From Seiridium cupressi (taxonomy: Eukaryota; Ascomycota; Sordariomycetes; Amphisphaeriales; Sporocadaceae), in contig JARVKI010000042.1 of NCBI GenBank assembly GCA_036674765.1, positions 62,001-126,000 on the forward strand: a stretch of 64,000 nucleotides of DNA, given 5' to 3'. The position numbers were made by a program, and so were the translations under genes. How positions within the stretch are numbered: position 1 is the first letter of the stretch; each line of letters begins with the position of its first letter. Under the pieces are notes generated by a model. That model did not search any database and was not told the DNA's origin. It saw only the letters and a list, made by a program, of their open reading frames with translations. Below are positions 10,527 through 22,600 of the stretch, piece by piece.

Positions 10527-12245
10527 ATGTCCGGCACTGCAACCAACAACCAGGCTAATCCTGCGAATGGGACTAATGGCGACGCTCAAGGTGGCAACTT
10601 GGGCAATGGAAAGAAGCAGATATTCCTAAATGCATTCGATATGTCTACGGTGGGACATCTGTCTCCTGGGCAGTGGAAAGTGTGTTATTGTCTCGAGTTA
10701 AGGTGATGAGACACGGCTTACTTTTTCTTAGAACCCCGTAGACAAGTCTGCAACAAAGCGAAAGCTCGAGTACTGGACGGATCTAGCAAAGTTGTTGGAA
10801 AAGGGCGGTTTCAATGCTCTTTTTCTAGCGGATACATACGGTGGCTACGATACATACGAGCAGAGTCTCGACAATTGTATCAGACGCGCTGCTCAATGGC
10901 CAATGACGGATCCCACCATTGTGAGTTTGAGGCATGGGTAATTAACGAGAGGTCTGCAAACTAATTATCAATGCAGCCAATCTCGGCCATGGCAGCAGTG
11001 ACCAAAAAGCTGAGCTTTGCCATCACTGCGTCCACATCCTTTGAACCCCCTTTCTTGCTGGCAAAGAGGTTCTCCACATTGGATCACTTCACTCAGGGTC
11101 GCTTTGGATGGAATATTGTTACATCGTGGAAGAAGGCAGCATTCAAGGCCATTGGTCTTGAGAATCCAATCGAGCATGATGAACGATACCGCCAGGCGGA
11201 CGAATATCTCAGAGTACTGTATAAGTGAGTCTTTGGGGACCTGTCCTCTGTTTGTTAAGGAGACTCACTAGCAGCCAGATTGTGGGAGGGTTCATGGGCA
11301 GATGACGCTATTACACCGGATATTGAGAATGACAGCTATGCCGACCCTGATAAAATCCGGACCATTAACCATCAAGGAAAATACTATAACCTGAGTTCGC
11401 GACATATCGTGGACCCCTCGCCTCAAAGGACTCCCTTCCTATTTCAGGCCGGGACGTCATCAGCAGGATCAGAATTCGCTGCCAACCATGCAGAGGGCAT
11501 CTTCGTCTCCTCCCATTCGCCAAAGGTCTTGAGGCCGAAAATCGATAAGATTCGAGAACTCGCAGCAAGCAAAGGTCGCGATCCCCGTTCCGTCAAGGTC
11601 TTCGGCACCTACACCCCTATTGTGGGACGTACCGACGAGGAGGCCCAGGCCAAGTATGAGGAACTCAAGAAATACGCCTCGACCATCGGCGGATTGGTGT
11701 TGGTCAGCGGGTGGACGGGCATTGATCTTTCCAAGATACCAATTGATCAAGAAGTGACGGCAGCAGACTCGCTGGAAGCCAACAAGGTGCGCAGCTTGCT
11801 TGATTCGTTCACCACGACAAGCGAGCACATTCCCAAGTGGACCCCACGCGTCATTGCCGAGAAAGCAGCAATTGGCGGGCTAGGCCCCGTTGGGATCGGA
11901 AGCCCCCAGACAGTGGCAGATGATATGGTGCGCTGGATACAGGAGGCGGATTTGGACGGGTTCAATATTGGCTATGTCACTACTCCCGGGACATTCGAGG
12001 ACGTCGTAGAGTTGCTGATTCCCGAGTTGAGGCGCCGTGGAATATATCCAGAATTAGATGAAGAGGGTGAAGAACAGACGGCACGAGAGAGAATATACGG
12101 TCAAGGCCAAAAAGGCCTCCGGGACGATCATCCTGGCTCAGCCTACAAGTATGATCGATATCAGGAGGATCCTCCAAATCAGCCCGAGGAAGAGGCTGTG
12201 GAGTCCGAAGCCAAAGACACGGAGAAGCCTGCTCAATCTGGCTAG
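10527..12245 (+). CDS. Luciferase-like flavin-dependent monooxygenase (NtaA/SnaA/DszA/DmoA family), copy 1
   Basis: Class C two-component monooxygenase, a TIM-barrel enzyme using reduced FMN supplied by a separate reductase. Relatives oxidise nitrilotriacetate, dibenzothiophene sulfone, dimethyl sulfide or pristinamycin (family knowledge). Four exons: 10527-10679, 10732-10920, 10977-11224 and 11279-12245, giving 518 residues. After a low-complexity, Gly/Asn-rich start come QIFLNAFDM, HLSPGQWK, ADTYGGYDTY, the flavin-site stretch FTQGRFGWNIVTSW, PSPQRTPFLFQAGTSSAG, then EADLDGFNIGY and LIPELRRRGIYPE. A hydrophilic acidic tail of about 70 residues follows and is absent from the next paralogue. 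No signal peptide, so cytosolic. Tandem with copy 2, same strand, 663 bases apart. Confidence 0.9.
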
Positions 12246-12908
12246 ATCCTTTCACGAACGAGAGATACGACGAGTGGTCGTCTTGAGTTGAATAATATCA
12301 AGATAATCTTGTTTTTGACTAGGTCTTGCTTCGGAGGGGATGTGTATTCCGTGAAAGGAGCGCCGCAGTCGCTCGGTCCAGGCCCATTGCTGATATCAAA
12401 ACAAGCGAATCATCCTTCAGCATCAACATGATACTCAAATCTGCGAGAAATAGTTCGTCAGACACCATAGCCAGGAACGGCGCAGTGAAGCAATCCAGGG
12501 TGATTAGCGGCGTTGGCCGAGGTTGACACTTGACGCGCTAGTTGGTCTATCCACCATCATTCCCATCTTGATTCTCGTTCTCCGTAACCCATATTGCCTC
12601 AACAGCGATTCGAAGGACCACATCGCGTAAAGCTTAATATGCAATGTGCCAACCGCATGTGCCTTCCAAGAACTGCAAACGCCGATCTGCCGTGCAACGC
12701 AACCCCGCACCGGCATTGCGTGATCGTTGCTGGTGTTGCGTGATCCGCGGGTGCGTCGCGGTCCGCCGTGCCCTGATGGGCAGCTCCTGCTGCGGCTCCG
12801 CCATGAGGCTCAAGGACGCAAAATGAGCCACGATCGTGACGCTGGTCTTGCCCTCATCCAGATTTCACGGTGTTCCATCTGAATGCTGGCTTTGCTCGAT
12901 ACGCCGAC
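12246..12908. other. Intergenic, promoter of the second luciferase-like monooxygenase
   Basis: 663 bases with no supported gene. GC-rich between about 12650 and 12800, with direct repeats of TTGCGTGATC and a CGG-T-CCG element at 12759-12765. Confidence 0.55.
12716..12745. promoter_or_regulatory. Direct repeat TTGCGTGATC x2, 20-base period
   Basis: Identical 10-mers at 12716-12725 and 12736-12745, with CGG-T-CCG at 12759-12765, about 165 bases before the ATG at 12909. Spacing near two helical turns would suit a regulator. Function is inference. Confidence 0.25.
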
Positions 12909-14639
12909 ATGTCTGATGCTAATGGGGCTCAAAAGCCCAAGAAGAGCCTCGTGCTCAATGCGTTCGTGGAGATGTGTAAGTCTATGCACGACCAATGAAT
13001 GGACTAAATTGATGTAACTTATCCGGAACCTGACACTTATTGCAGGCAGTGGTCATCAGTCGCCTGGGCTATGGAGGCATCCGGAGGATCAGTCGTGGCG
13101 GTTCAACGAGGTCTCGCATTGGGTTGAGCTGGCAAAATTGCTGGAAGAAGCGAAATTCCATGGGATTTTCATCGCGGATGTTCTCGGTGCGTTATGTTTT
13201 ATCTCCTCGGTCAGGACATGTGTTAACGTGCCGGGAGTATAGGCGGTTATGATATCTACAGCGCCTCACTGGACCCTGCCAAGATTTCAGGGGCACAATG
13301 GCCCGTGAATGAGCCCTTGGCTGTAGTTTCCGCTATGGCGGCCGCAACCAAGACCATCGGGTTCGGCGTCACTGTGTCGACCACATATGAAGAGCCGTAC
13401 CATCTCGCCAGGAGACTGTCCACCATCGATCATCTGACTGGCGGACGTCTAGGTTGGAATGTTTGTTCCCGCGGACTCCATTTTCGATATACGTCGTGAC
13501 TAACGATAACTAGATCGTCACAAGTTATTTAGACTCGGCAGCGAAGAACATGGGCCGTGCAGAGCAACCTAAAGTGAGAATGCCACCATGAACGTGATGA
13601 TATGGTTACTGACAGAACGCTTAGCATGATGACCGATATGCGCAAGCTGAGGAGTACATCAAGGTCATGTACAAGCTTTTTGAGTCGTCCTGGAGAGACG
13701 ACGCGGTGAAGCTTGATCGCAAGACCGGTGTCTACACCCAACCGGATCTGGTTCGGCAGATCAATCACGAAGGCAAGTTCTTCAAGGTGCCAGGCCCTCA
13801 TATCGTTCAACCAAGTCCTCAGAGGACACCATTACTGCTCCAAGCTGGTACGTCACGGGCCGGAAAGCAGTTCGCAGCCCAGCACGCAGAAGCAATTTTT
13901 GTGTCTGCTCACGCACCTCAAGTCTGCGCCAAGAGTATTGCTGAGGTACGAGAGCTGGCCAAGACTGAGTTTGGCCGTGATCCTTCGAATCTCAAGGTCT
14001 TGGCTCTCGTAACACCGATCCTGGGCAAAACAACGGAGGAGGCCCAGGCAAAGCTAAAAGACTACCGGCAATATGCGTCCCACGAAGGCGCCTTGGCCCT
14101 CTTTGGTGGCTGGACTGGCATTGACCTCAACCAGTACGGCGACGAGGAGGAATTGCGACATGTTGAGAGTAACGCTGTGAAGTCGACCGTGGAAGGATAT
14201 GCACGTTTCTCGCCAGGCACGTCCAAGTGGACTAAGCATACTATAGCTGAACACGTCAGCATCGGCGGCAATGGCCCCATATTTGTTGGCACACCTGAAG
14301 ATGTAGCGGATGGACTTGAGATCTGGATCAAGGAGGCTGATGTTGATGGCTTCAATTTCGTGAGTGATACCTGGTCTTTCAATGGCAGAGATTCAACTGA
14401 CACTCATGGATTAGGCATATGCGCTATTCCCTCAATCGTTCAAAGACATTATCGAGTTACTTCTTCCAGAGTTGCGGAAGCGAGGACTGTTCTGGGATGA
14501 TTACGCCGTCCAGAAGGGAACTTACCGGGAAAACTTCTACCAGAAGCAGGGACAGAGTGGGCCGTTGGATGAGCATGTGGCAGCATCGTATCGATGGAAG
14601 ACTGGGGTACCTGCGGACCAGCACCGCATACCCGAGTAA
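12909..14639 (+). CDS. Luciferase-like flavin-dependent monooxygenase (NtaA/SnaA/DszA/DmoA family), copy 2
   Basis: Paralogue of the preceding gene and probably also a reduced-FMN monooxygenase. Six exons: 12909-12975, 13046-13186, 13243-13460, 13514-13573, 13625-14359 and 14415-14639, all in phase. The product starts MSDANGAQKPKKSLVLNAF and shows HQSPGLWRHPEDQSW, ADVLGGYDIY, the flavin-site stretch LTGGRLGWNIVTSY, QRTPLLLQAGTSRAG, GGNGPIFVGTPEDVADG, ADVDGFNF and LLPELRKRGLFW. The C-terminus is short and ordinary for the family (ends ADQHRIPE). None of its five introns matches the three in copy 1, so this is not a recent tandem duplication. Cytosolic, same strand as copy 1. Its partner flavin reductase is not in the window. 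Substrate unknown. Confidence 0.9.
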
Positions 14640-14771
14640 TAGGAGAGCGAGACTAGTCCCGTTACGCTCTTTAATATTCGAATGATGGAAACTATCAGCA
14701 AAATTGAACATTTCAACACTGCTCCCAGCAAAATTATCACGTTTACTCTTCTAGTGCTCCATCCATTTACT

Positions 14772-15548
14772 TCAGAAACCCTTTCCCATATCATCCGGAG
14801 ATGCAGCGAGCATCGCCAATCTCTTGTTTTTAATGTGATCCATCGACTTGACGATAACGCTTGGAACATCAGGGTATTGTTTGAATGCATTTTCAGCCTC
14901 CAGGATCAATCCTCCGATGGTAAACCCTCCCTCGCGCGCCGTTGTAGCAAGTCGAGAACCTTCATATACCCATTCTCCATCTGCATCATACCCGGGCAAA
15001 GCATCTCCAGGCCTAGGTTCCAGGCGGCGTGTTCCATTCCACACTTCGCGGTAAAGCCAAACGCATGTGTCGACGATGGTGACTGGAGGATCTGCAGCTA
15101 AAATGGAACACAGAGGTTCTCTGCGCGCACGAGCAGCTAAAACGTCGATGTCCGCGCGACGTACGAAGATGTGAATTTGCCATGGACCACGGTCATCATA
15201 TGAACTGAAGTAGAAGAGCCAATCGAAGAGCTCGTGGGTGTCTTTGAATTTGGGAGGCCTTTGCGGGAGTGTTGGGTTACGTTGTCTGCCCAGAGCGCGT
15301 TGCAGCGGGCCAGATGAGGTGATTTTATCGCTCCAGTGCTTACAAACTTGACGACAACCCATGATAACAGCATAAGCGCTGATTGGGTAATATCTGAGAA
15401 GATGGCAGGGCTCTGAGAGCGTTACGGCGGCCAGGGCAACATCTTCAAACTCATGATGTGTCTTCTCATCATACACAATGTCGTAGAGAAACTTGAAGAT
15501 AGCCTCAAGCAACTCTGGGGTTCGGAAGACGCGTTGGACAGCGCTCAT
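14772..15548 (-). CDS. F-box-like protein, function unknown
   Basis: Single-exon gene of 258 residues from the ATG at 15548-15546. The N-terminus reads FRTPELLEAIFKFLYD, the form of an F-box helix pair, and GCRQVCKHWSDKITSS with GPLQRALG follows at about residue 65-85, as in many fungal F-box proteins. The rest is not a family I recognise and has no transmembrane segment. If the F-box is real, it would act as a Skp1-Cullin substrate adaptor (inference). It converges with copy 2 of the luciferase-like gene, with stops 132 bases apart. Confidence 0.65.
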   Translation of the reverse strand: MSAVQRVFRTPELLEAIFKFLYDIVYDEKTHHEFEDVALAAVTLSEPCHLLRYYPISAYAVIMGCRQVCKHWSDKITSSGPLQRALGRQRNPTLPQRPPKFKDTHELFDWLFYFSSYDDRGPWQIHIFVRRADIDVLAARARREPLCSILAADPPVTIVDTCVWLYREVWNGTRRLEPRPGDALPGYDADGEWVYEGSRLATTAREGGFTIGGLILEAENAFKQYPDVPSVIVKSMDHIKNKRLAMLAASPDDMGKGF

Positions 15549-17024
15549 GATGATCAATTCCTGCGAATAAATTCGCCTCGCAAATGGGTTGACAGTTGTG
15601 AGGATACGCTGAAGGCGATGAGGGGTGGTGACAAGATCGAAGAGGAGACAGATGATTCTGTGAGGTGGAGAGAGGCGATGAAGTCTAAGCTCTTGAAACT
15701 AAAAGAAATTTGACTTGGCTAGAATTCTTAATGTAGAACATGAGTGATGGTGCAACGTGGTTGTGTTGTGTTGTTCCTTCCACGGAAGTCACGTTCAAGG
15801 CTGGGCCTACGTAGGTACCTAATTGAACAAACTTCTTATTGGCAGGCGCATCCAGAGCAGCCTTGGAAGCTGCCAAAGCTCCGTGGCGTTTGCAACTGTC
15901 CCATTTTCCCTTCTATTCTGTTTATTTCTTTCCCATTGCTGCTGAATATGGCAGAATAACCATTCCAAGTTAATAAGCTTATCTGCAGCTACGGGTTGGA
16001 AGCAAGGCCCTGAAGTTTTATCGTGTGAAATAGTACCCACTTTGAGACTGAGATGGAAGAGAGTCGAGGAATGATGGAGCTCTCCATATTGATCATGTGA
16101 TTTCGCCGTGGCTGACATTAAAGCAATATACAATTTTTTGGTGGGACAGTCTTGATCTTTGCCCAGAAATCGTGACCATAAAGTATGTGTTGAAAGCATG
16201 ACTTTCCGCCGATGGCCATGCTGTGAATGGCTCGAGTAACGACACTTTTCAAATTAACTTATGAAGGCTTTGAACGCATTCGGACCAGAGCATTAAATGC
16301 ATTACAATATGATGCCTTTCGTGGTGTTCACCATCGTAATAAAACAGGTGCCCAATGCAACCGTAACACATGTTTCTATGGCTCAATTTGAGCCGAATAA
16401 AATACTCAGGTCCAATGGCGGATGGATGGAACTTGTGGACAAGGCAGGAGGATACTTCATACATTATATAATCAAACACCCTCGGTTTCTAGTCTCTTGA
16501 ACAGCGCGATCATCACGATGGCCTCTCCCTACCCCATTCAGCTTCTCTGCCTCCTTCACATAAGGTTGAACCCCGGTCCGGATATGGCATCGCTACATCA
16601 TCATGGAGATCCCACAGCCAGGTTATCTTGTATACGACGCCGGCGCATTACCCACCTGTAGGAGTATTTGAGATCAACTCGTCTTCTGTTTCGTGCTTTG
16701 ATCGTTAGCTACCTATATTTGTCGACTAGTAGAGAACATCCTGTAAAGAAAGGACTTACGAAAGCGTGGTTGGGGCTGTGCCATTCATAGTCCATCTTCA
16801 TTGGATGAGGGTTCTCGATGGAATGATGGGTGGGGTTTGATTGAGCAGACCACGGCTTTTGGCGTTCGAAGGCAATGCTGGAAGATTGCGAACCTCGTTT
16901 GTTCGTACCTTGTGGATGAGCTTATTATGTTCGAAAGACATCCGTCTTAGAAGCTGATAGGTTAGCTGAAAGATTGTCGGGCGCGAACTTATCAGAATAT
17001 CTGCCTTAAGGACTTGAAATAGAA
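15549..17024. other. Gene-poor stretch
   Basis: About 1.5 kb with only short frames on either strand (for example 15819-16199 minus) that resemble nothing known. The first few hundred bases must hold the promoter of the F-box-like gene. I see nothing else. Confidence 0.5.
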
Positions 17025-17560
17025 GTGGAGGAGAGCTGTGTCTCATGTCTGTTATGGCTCGTGTAGAGCGAGTAGTGGCTAGCATAGGTGACCCATCATG
17101 GGTGAGCTGTTGCCTTGAGCAAGGACTTGCAGTAAAAGTAGTAGAGGACAGCGTTGTCTAGTATGGTAGTTCAACGAGAGAGTCTGTAGTATCGTGTTGC
17201 AGAGCCTTGTGGCAGGTTACGTGGTGCCTTGAGCAAGGCTTCTGGTGAATGTAGGAGTTGCAGAGAGTCGTGTCTCTTGTCTGGTAGTTGACTTGAAGCG
17301 CCTCGACAGTAACGTAGAAGACACAGAAGATATGGTAATGCTTTGGGCAAGGGCACTGATAGAGTGGAAAGGAAGCTGTGCCCCGTATATGTGGTAGCCC
17401 AGGTAGGGCTTGTAGGAAGGCAAAGTAGAAACTTGTGACTGCTTCGAGCAGTATTGCGAGCATTCCTAATGCCTGATGTCCCATACTCATATGAGTTGAA
17501 GGAAGTAAAATGCCTATAGGAATCGTAGTCGGGATAAGGCTTGGTGTCGTATATCTCATT
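17025..17560. repeat. Degenerate tandem repeat, period about 114 bases
   Basis: A motif like TGCCTTGAGCAAGG recurs at 17111, 17225 and 17339 (exactly 114 apart), with a more decayed form, TGCTTCGAGCAG, at 17440. Between the anchors, stretches like GTGTCT..GT.TGGTAGTT also recur, and a partial earlier copy (AGCTGTGTCTCATGTCT) lies near 17035. The copies are highly diverged. A minus-strand frame of 133 codons spans the repeats but looks accidental. A decayed minisatellite or an old mutated duplication would explain it. Confidence 0.45.
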
Positions 17561-19645
17561 CTGTGTGATTCAGCTAAGCAGTGGCTCTATTGTCTGCGTT
17601 GGCGTTTAAGTCGCCGGTGTCCCACTTCGTTTCTTCGAAGTATCTTGGCGTATACCAACGGCAACGTTCCTAGTCCAGGCACACCTTAACATAGCCATTA
17701 AGATGTTTGACGAGGAAGCCGAGAGGTTACTGGGTCGGGAATACCAATACCAAGCCGTCTAGCATCTGCCAACTGAGAGCACTACACGGGAGGCTCTGCC
17801 TCGTCCACTCTTGGATTCGGTCTTCCTGGGTGTGAAACGATAGGCTCGGGACCTGAAGCCTTGTCTACAGATCTCGTGCTACGTCCTTCGATGTCTTCGA
17901 GCGGCTGTTTCAGCTGCTGGAGACCTTGTTAGTCAACCAACAACAAGAGATGGCAGTATAGCGATCTATAGCCCGAATGAAGACTGGCTTACTTTATGCA
18001 AGATTCCGCTATCCATGATTGTCCGTAGTCCTTTAATGAGAGCGACTGCATGACATATGGTTATGCCAATCCTTCTTCCTTGTCGAATTGTCTTTGGCTG
18101 TGGGAAGTATCGACTTCATCTAGTTCCCAGCTAAGGCTCTTCTGGGAGGTGCAGCACCCGACCGAGAGACTACCAGTACTCTGAGGACCCGAATCATCTT
18201 CTTGGGTGGATTATCCACCGTGCCCTGTATAATACAGTCTAGTGAGGCATCGATCTCACTGTGGAGGGTAGAGACTATCATACTCGGCTGTATTCTCGAG
18301 ACCAAGGTTATGCCTTTCAGGATGTACAAGAGCTGGCAGACCGCGAGGCGTTCTGAATACTCCGAAGCGATGATCATTATGGATCTCGTTCTTGAATGTG
18401 ACCTGAGACCATCTAAGGACACAAGGAATAGTCTGTTCACTGTGAGTGAGGACACGGGAAATTTTTACTGCGGGTACACTCACGTTGACTATCCATTACC
18501 AGAGTGCAAGGCTCCATTATTGAACCAAGCAAACACGGGAAAAATGAAGTGAGATCGTCAGGATGAGTATAGGTGTCGTACTGGGAGTCCACTAAGGCGG
18601 TTCTAGTTTCTCGAAGCGAAACCGAAACCGTCTCCTTTAGGTTTTGGGTTGCGAAAGGAGTGTGAAAATAAAATTTCTCATGTTATGAGATTATATCAGA
18701 ACAGTATCCACGCTATATCGATGTGATATTAACAGCATGGACCAAAACTAAGGCAGTTCAAGTAGGTAGGAATAGAAGACATCGGATCAGATACAAAGGT
18801 AAGGACTTAATTGTAGAAATCTGGAGGTTTGAGGTATGAAGGGACGGAGGTAGAGAGTGTAGATGGAAGGAAACACGGAATGAGGATGGAAGATGGGTGG
18901 AAAGGATTATATTCATGACAGCGGACAAACGGAGATGCCAACTTGGTTGAATTCCTTTCATGACGTCTTGGAATCATGATTTGTGACACCAAGACGGCAC
19001 CATCATCTTCCTGCACCGTCCCATGGAGACATGCAGATATGCGCAATAAACTAAGGCAAGTCGGCAAACATCGCGAAGCAGAGAAAAAAACGAACCAGCC
19101 CCGGCTTACTGCTTAGTGCTGGCAATATCCGATCATCAACATTGATTGATTCGGCCAAACGGGACATTTTCCGTCATGATGTCGCTTGAATGCATCAAGA
19201 CAGCCCGAGTATGAAGCTGTTCCTCAGCCATGTGGGTTTAGGTGCTCATAATTGTTTCAAATGCTGATTTATGTCATGGGTCGACGGCAGCGCTGGCAGC
19301 CGGGCTGGCGTTGGACAAGGCCAACCATTCCGAGATAGCTTCGAGGCCACTACGACTCCTGATTGGCCCCTCTGCTACGCTGCAAACGATTATACATCCC
19401 GTCAAGATCGCCAAGCCTGGAGACGTATGATCCTCTGCTTATATATGCAGTAATGGGACCTATAAAGCAAGAATTCAGAAACTTCACTCCACAGCTTTAA
19501 TTTGTCATGGCTAAACATTTAGTCACACCGACTTTAGTTCTCGAATTTAATTGGCATCTCAGCTCGATGATGCGCACAAACGCAATACAGTCCTTTATGT
19601 CTCCATGCCTTTGACCCCACGTTTGGATCACGGATATCGGCCCCA
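17561..19645. other. Gene-poor stretch
   Basis: About 2.1 kb without a supported gene. Frames such as 18202-18552 (plus) have no recognisable similarity. Together with the repeats just before it, this may be old decayed repetitive DNA (inference). It ends at the stop of trs130. Confidence 0.5.
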
Positions 19646-22600
19646 TCAGGCGACAACCCTCCCCCCTTCGCCTCTGGTCTGTACATCTAGCACAAACGGC
19701 CCACCGCCCGGCCCACTCGCGTCTAGACTCAGCGTGATTTGTTCCCGATCCGCAACAACTCGGACAGCCTCACCCAAGTTCCTGAGGTCCGTCTCACAAT
19801 GTCCAGACTCACCGTCAATCGGGGTGACACCTCCGCTGCCGGTCGGCATTGAGTCCGTGGGACCAAGTGGTCTGACCTCTCGGATGTCTACATTAGGATA
19901 CGCCAGGAACCCTTCCCTTTGTGGAATCAAGAGGAGAGGGATGTCCGCTTCCGTCTCAGGTGTGCTACTAAGATCCTTTTCGGAGAGCGACGGAGCAGGA
20001 ATGACAAAGTGTCCCTTCCTTCGCCCACCAATCAGCCATACATCGCCTGGAGCAGTGACTTCATAGGAGAACTCCATGTCTGACATGTCGTTTATAGGGG
20101 TAGCTGTGTCCCAAATACGTGTCCACTTTAGGCGTAGAGTTGCCGAGACGAGTTGATTTGTCGTTAAGGCTGACAAACAACCTGTTTGCTGAGACGAATT
20201 TGTCGATGCTAAAGAGGGTTGTGGCTGTAATCGGATATCGGCTGTGTGCACAATGTCGGTGCTTGGGATGTCGACAGGAATAAGAATCGACTTGACATCA
20301 GTATCTGATGGTGACGCCTGCTTGAAGACGAGTTTCTGTTGATTGGATGACCAGGTTTGCAAGAATGCGCTCAACAATGTGGAAAGAGCTTGACCGTCGG
20401 GGCCCTTGCCTAGGCCTCTCAGTTCCGAGCTCCAATCAATAGAAGTCAAGAACTCCGTAGAAAGGTATCCCAGTAGAGCAGCCCGCTCTAGTTCCAGCGC
20501 ACCAAGCTCGCGCTCAACGTGGGGCAAAACTGTCGACACCAACAAACGTGAATATGCATGAAGAGTGGTTTCCTTCAATGATGCTGCAATTGACTCCTCC
20601 ACTAGGTCTGCGACATCTTCCTGGATGATAGTATAATGCAGTTTGAGGTACATGGTCTTACTGGCCTTGGGTGTGATCTTAACGTTCCTTTTGCGTGTAA
20701 TCTTGTATAGCAGACTTGCAGGTTGCTTGGGGAAAATGATGACAGGGCCACTGGGCGGCAAGCCAAATTTCGACTCAAACACGTCAGAACTAATGAGTTC
20801 GCTCTTCAAGAGACGTAAGGGACTTGGGTTGGCCGTCGAAACAGTGAAACGTGACATTAGTGCTTTGTGCTTGAAAACGTCCTGCACGTTGACGCCCAAT
20901 GCAAGGGAAGTTGGAATACTGGGTGTCTTCGAGAATAGAAAGGATCCATGCTCAGTCTTGTAGGAGACTTCGATCTTGATGGAAACACTGACAACATCAT
21001 TCTCCACGGTGTAAGGGAAGCGGATTGTGATCAATGTCTTGGGCTTTATGCAGTCAAAGGTAAACAGACCTGCTTCAGGCGGCTTGGAAAAACTGGGACT
21101 TTCGGCTGATGAGTTGATGACCTTGGCTTCTGAAGTAAGGAGCCTTAAGCCGGCAGTTGCAGCCTTAATTCGAACATCTGTATTGGTGAGTTCGTTCCAG
21201 CCGGAGTCGAGCTGCACATCAACCGTGTTGTTCTTGTCGAGCTGCATATGATTTGTTGCTTTAAGTCGGACATCAAGCGTATCCGCACGATGATATATGG
21301 TGAGACGGGGTGATTTTAGAAAATCAGCTGACTTGTTGAGAGATTGGCTGATGTCGCGCTCGAAGTGGAGGCAGATATTGCTAGCGATAAGCTCGATCTT
21401 ATCAATGGCATATGTTCCTGGTATGACGACCTGCCAATGATTAGCATCAACGAAAACGAACCTCGAGAATTTCTTGACATACATTACTCTCAAGTTTGAG
21501 CTTGTTCCTCCCAGGCTTGATGGTCGTGGGGGCGGAAAGCTCAAGCCAGACCTCCCGTCTTGCACCAGCAACTTGCCCTACCATTCGTGCTCTCGCTCTC
21601 TCAACTCCTAGTTCGTCGACAAGGAGGCTGCTCAATTTCAGTGAGATGGAGAAGCTATCTCTTCCTTCGTGGTATTCCGGTGTAGTGTCGACGTCAGCGC
21701 TCGAGAAGAAATTCGATAGAGGTACTCTAACTTCGGTCGGGAGGCCCTTCGTCTCCGAAAGCAAATCATTTAAGAACCCTTTGATGGCATCGTTGTTCGG
21801 AAACTCGACACGATGCCTCTTGCCCTGTTGAATTGACCTTCTCTGTTGTTGACGTTCTCGCTCTGCAGCCGAAGCCTTTGACAACAACTTGAGCATAACC
21901 TTCACGAAGTCATCTTTTCTCTGAAGCTGCTTTAGACATCTCGAATACATGACAAGCATCGAAAGCTCTAGCAAACTCCATCCGTTCTCTCCGAAGAACG
22001 GAGTCGTCCTCCAGAAGTACGATGCTGCAGTGGCAAAGTCTCCTAGATGGTAGTGGAGGACGGCGAGGTCTGCCATAGAGCCTTGTACGGAGTGTGTATG
22101 ATTTGCCACGGTGTAGTGGCGCAGTGCTTTGTCCGTCAATGTTTCATATAACCTGTAAAAGTCATCGCTGTTGTCCAGAGCAGCCCGAAGAAGCTTGCTG
22201 TTGACACCGGCTATCGAGACAAGTTGTTTGTGGGTTGCGAGGTCTTCTTGAGTACCAGCATTCGAGTCGTCGTCAAGACTGATCTCGACTAGGTCGACCA
22301 TAGTAGACTCGCCAATCACGGGTACTCCAGCCCAGCCGTCACTCCATTCACGCTTCTTTCCAGCCTCCTCGAGAATGTTTCGAGACAGGGCGTAGAGCTC
22401 AGCCCTCCTAGCAGCTAAATCCTCCAATCCCACTTTCAGGAAAGCATTGTTTTTTGCCGCCTGATGCTCGAACATGGCCGAGCTTTGACCAGGACCAGGG
22501 AAGACATTCGGACTTGGTGGCGGCCGTACACCCGTGGTCCCTGTGCTTACCCGTAATGATGAGTTCCTCGCAGGGTGCATCATTGTTTTAGGCTCCGGGA

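Noticed and set aside
5552..14639. Secondary-metabolite cluster
   Set aside because: No polyketide synthase, peptide synthetase, terpene cyclase or Zn2Cys6 regulator is present; a catabolic set fits better.
17158..17559. 133-codon minus-strand frame as a protein
   Set aside because: It overlies the degenerate repeat; composition and lack of motifs suggest an accidental frame.
15549..19645. Intact transposon in the gene-poor stretch
   Set aside because: No transposase, reverse transcriptase or terminal repeats could be identified.
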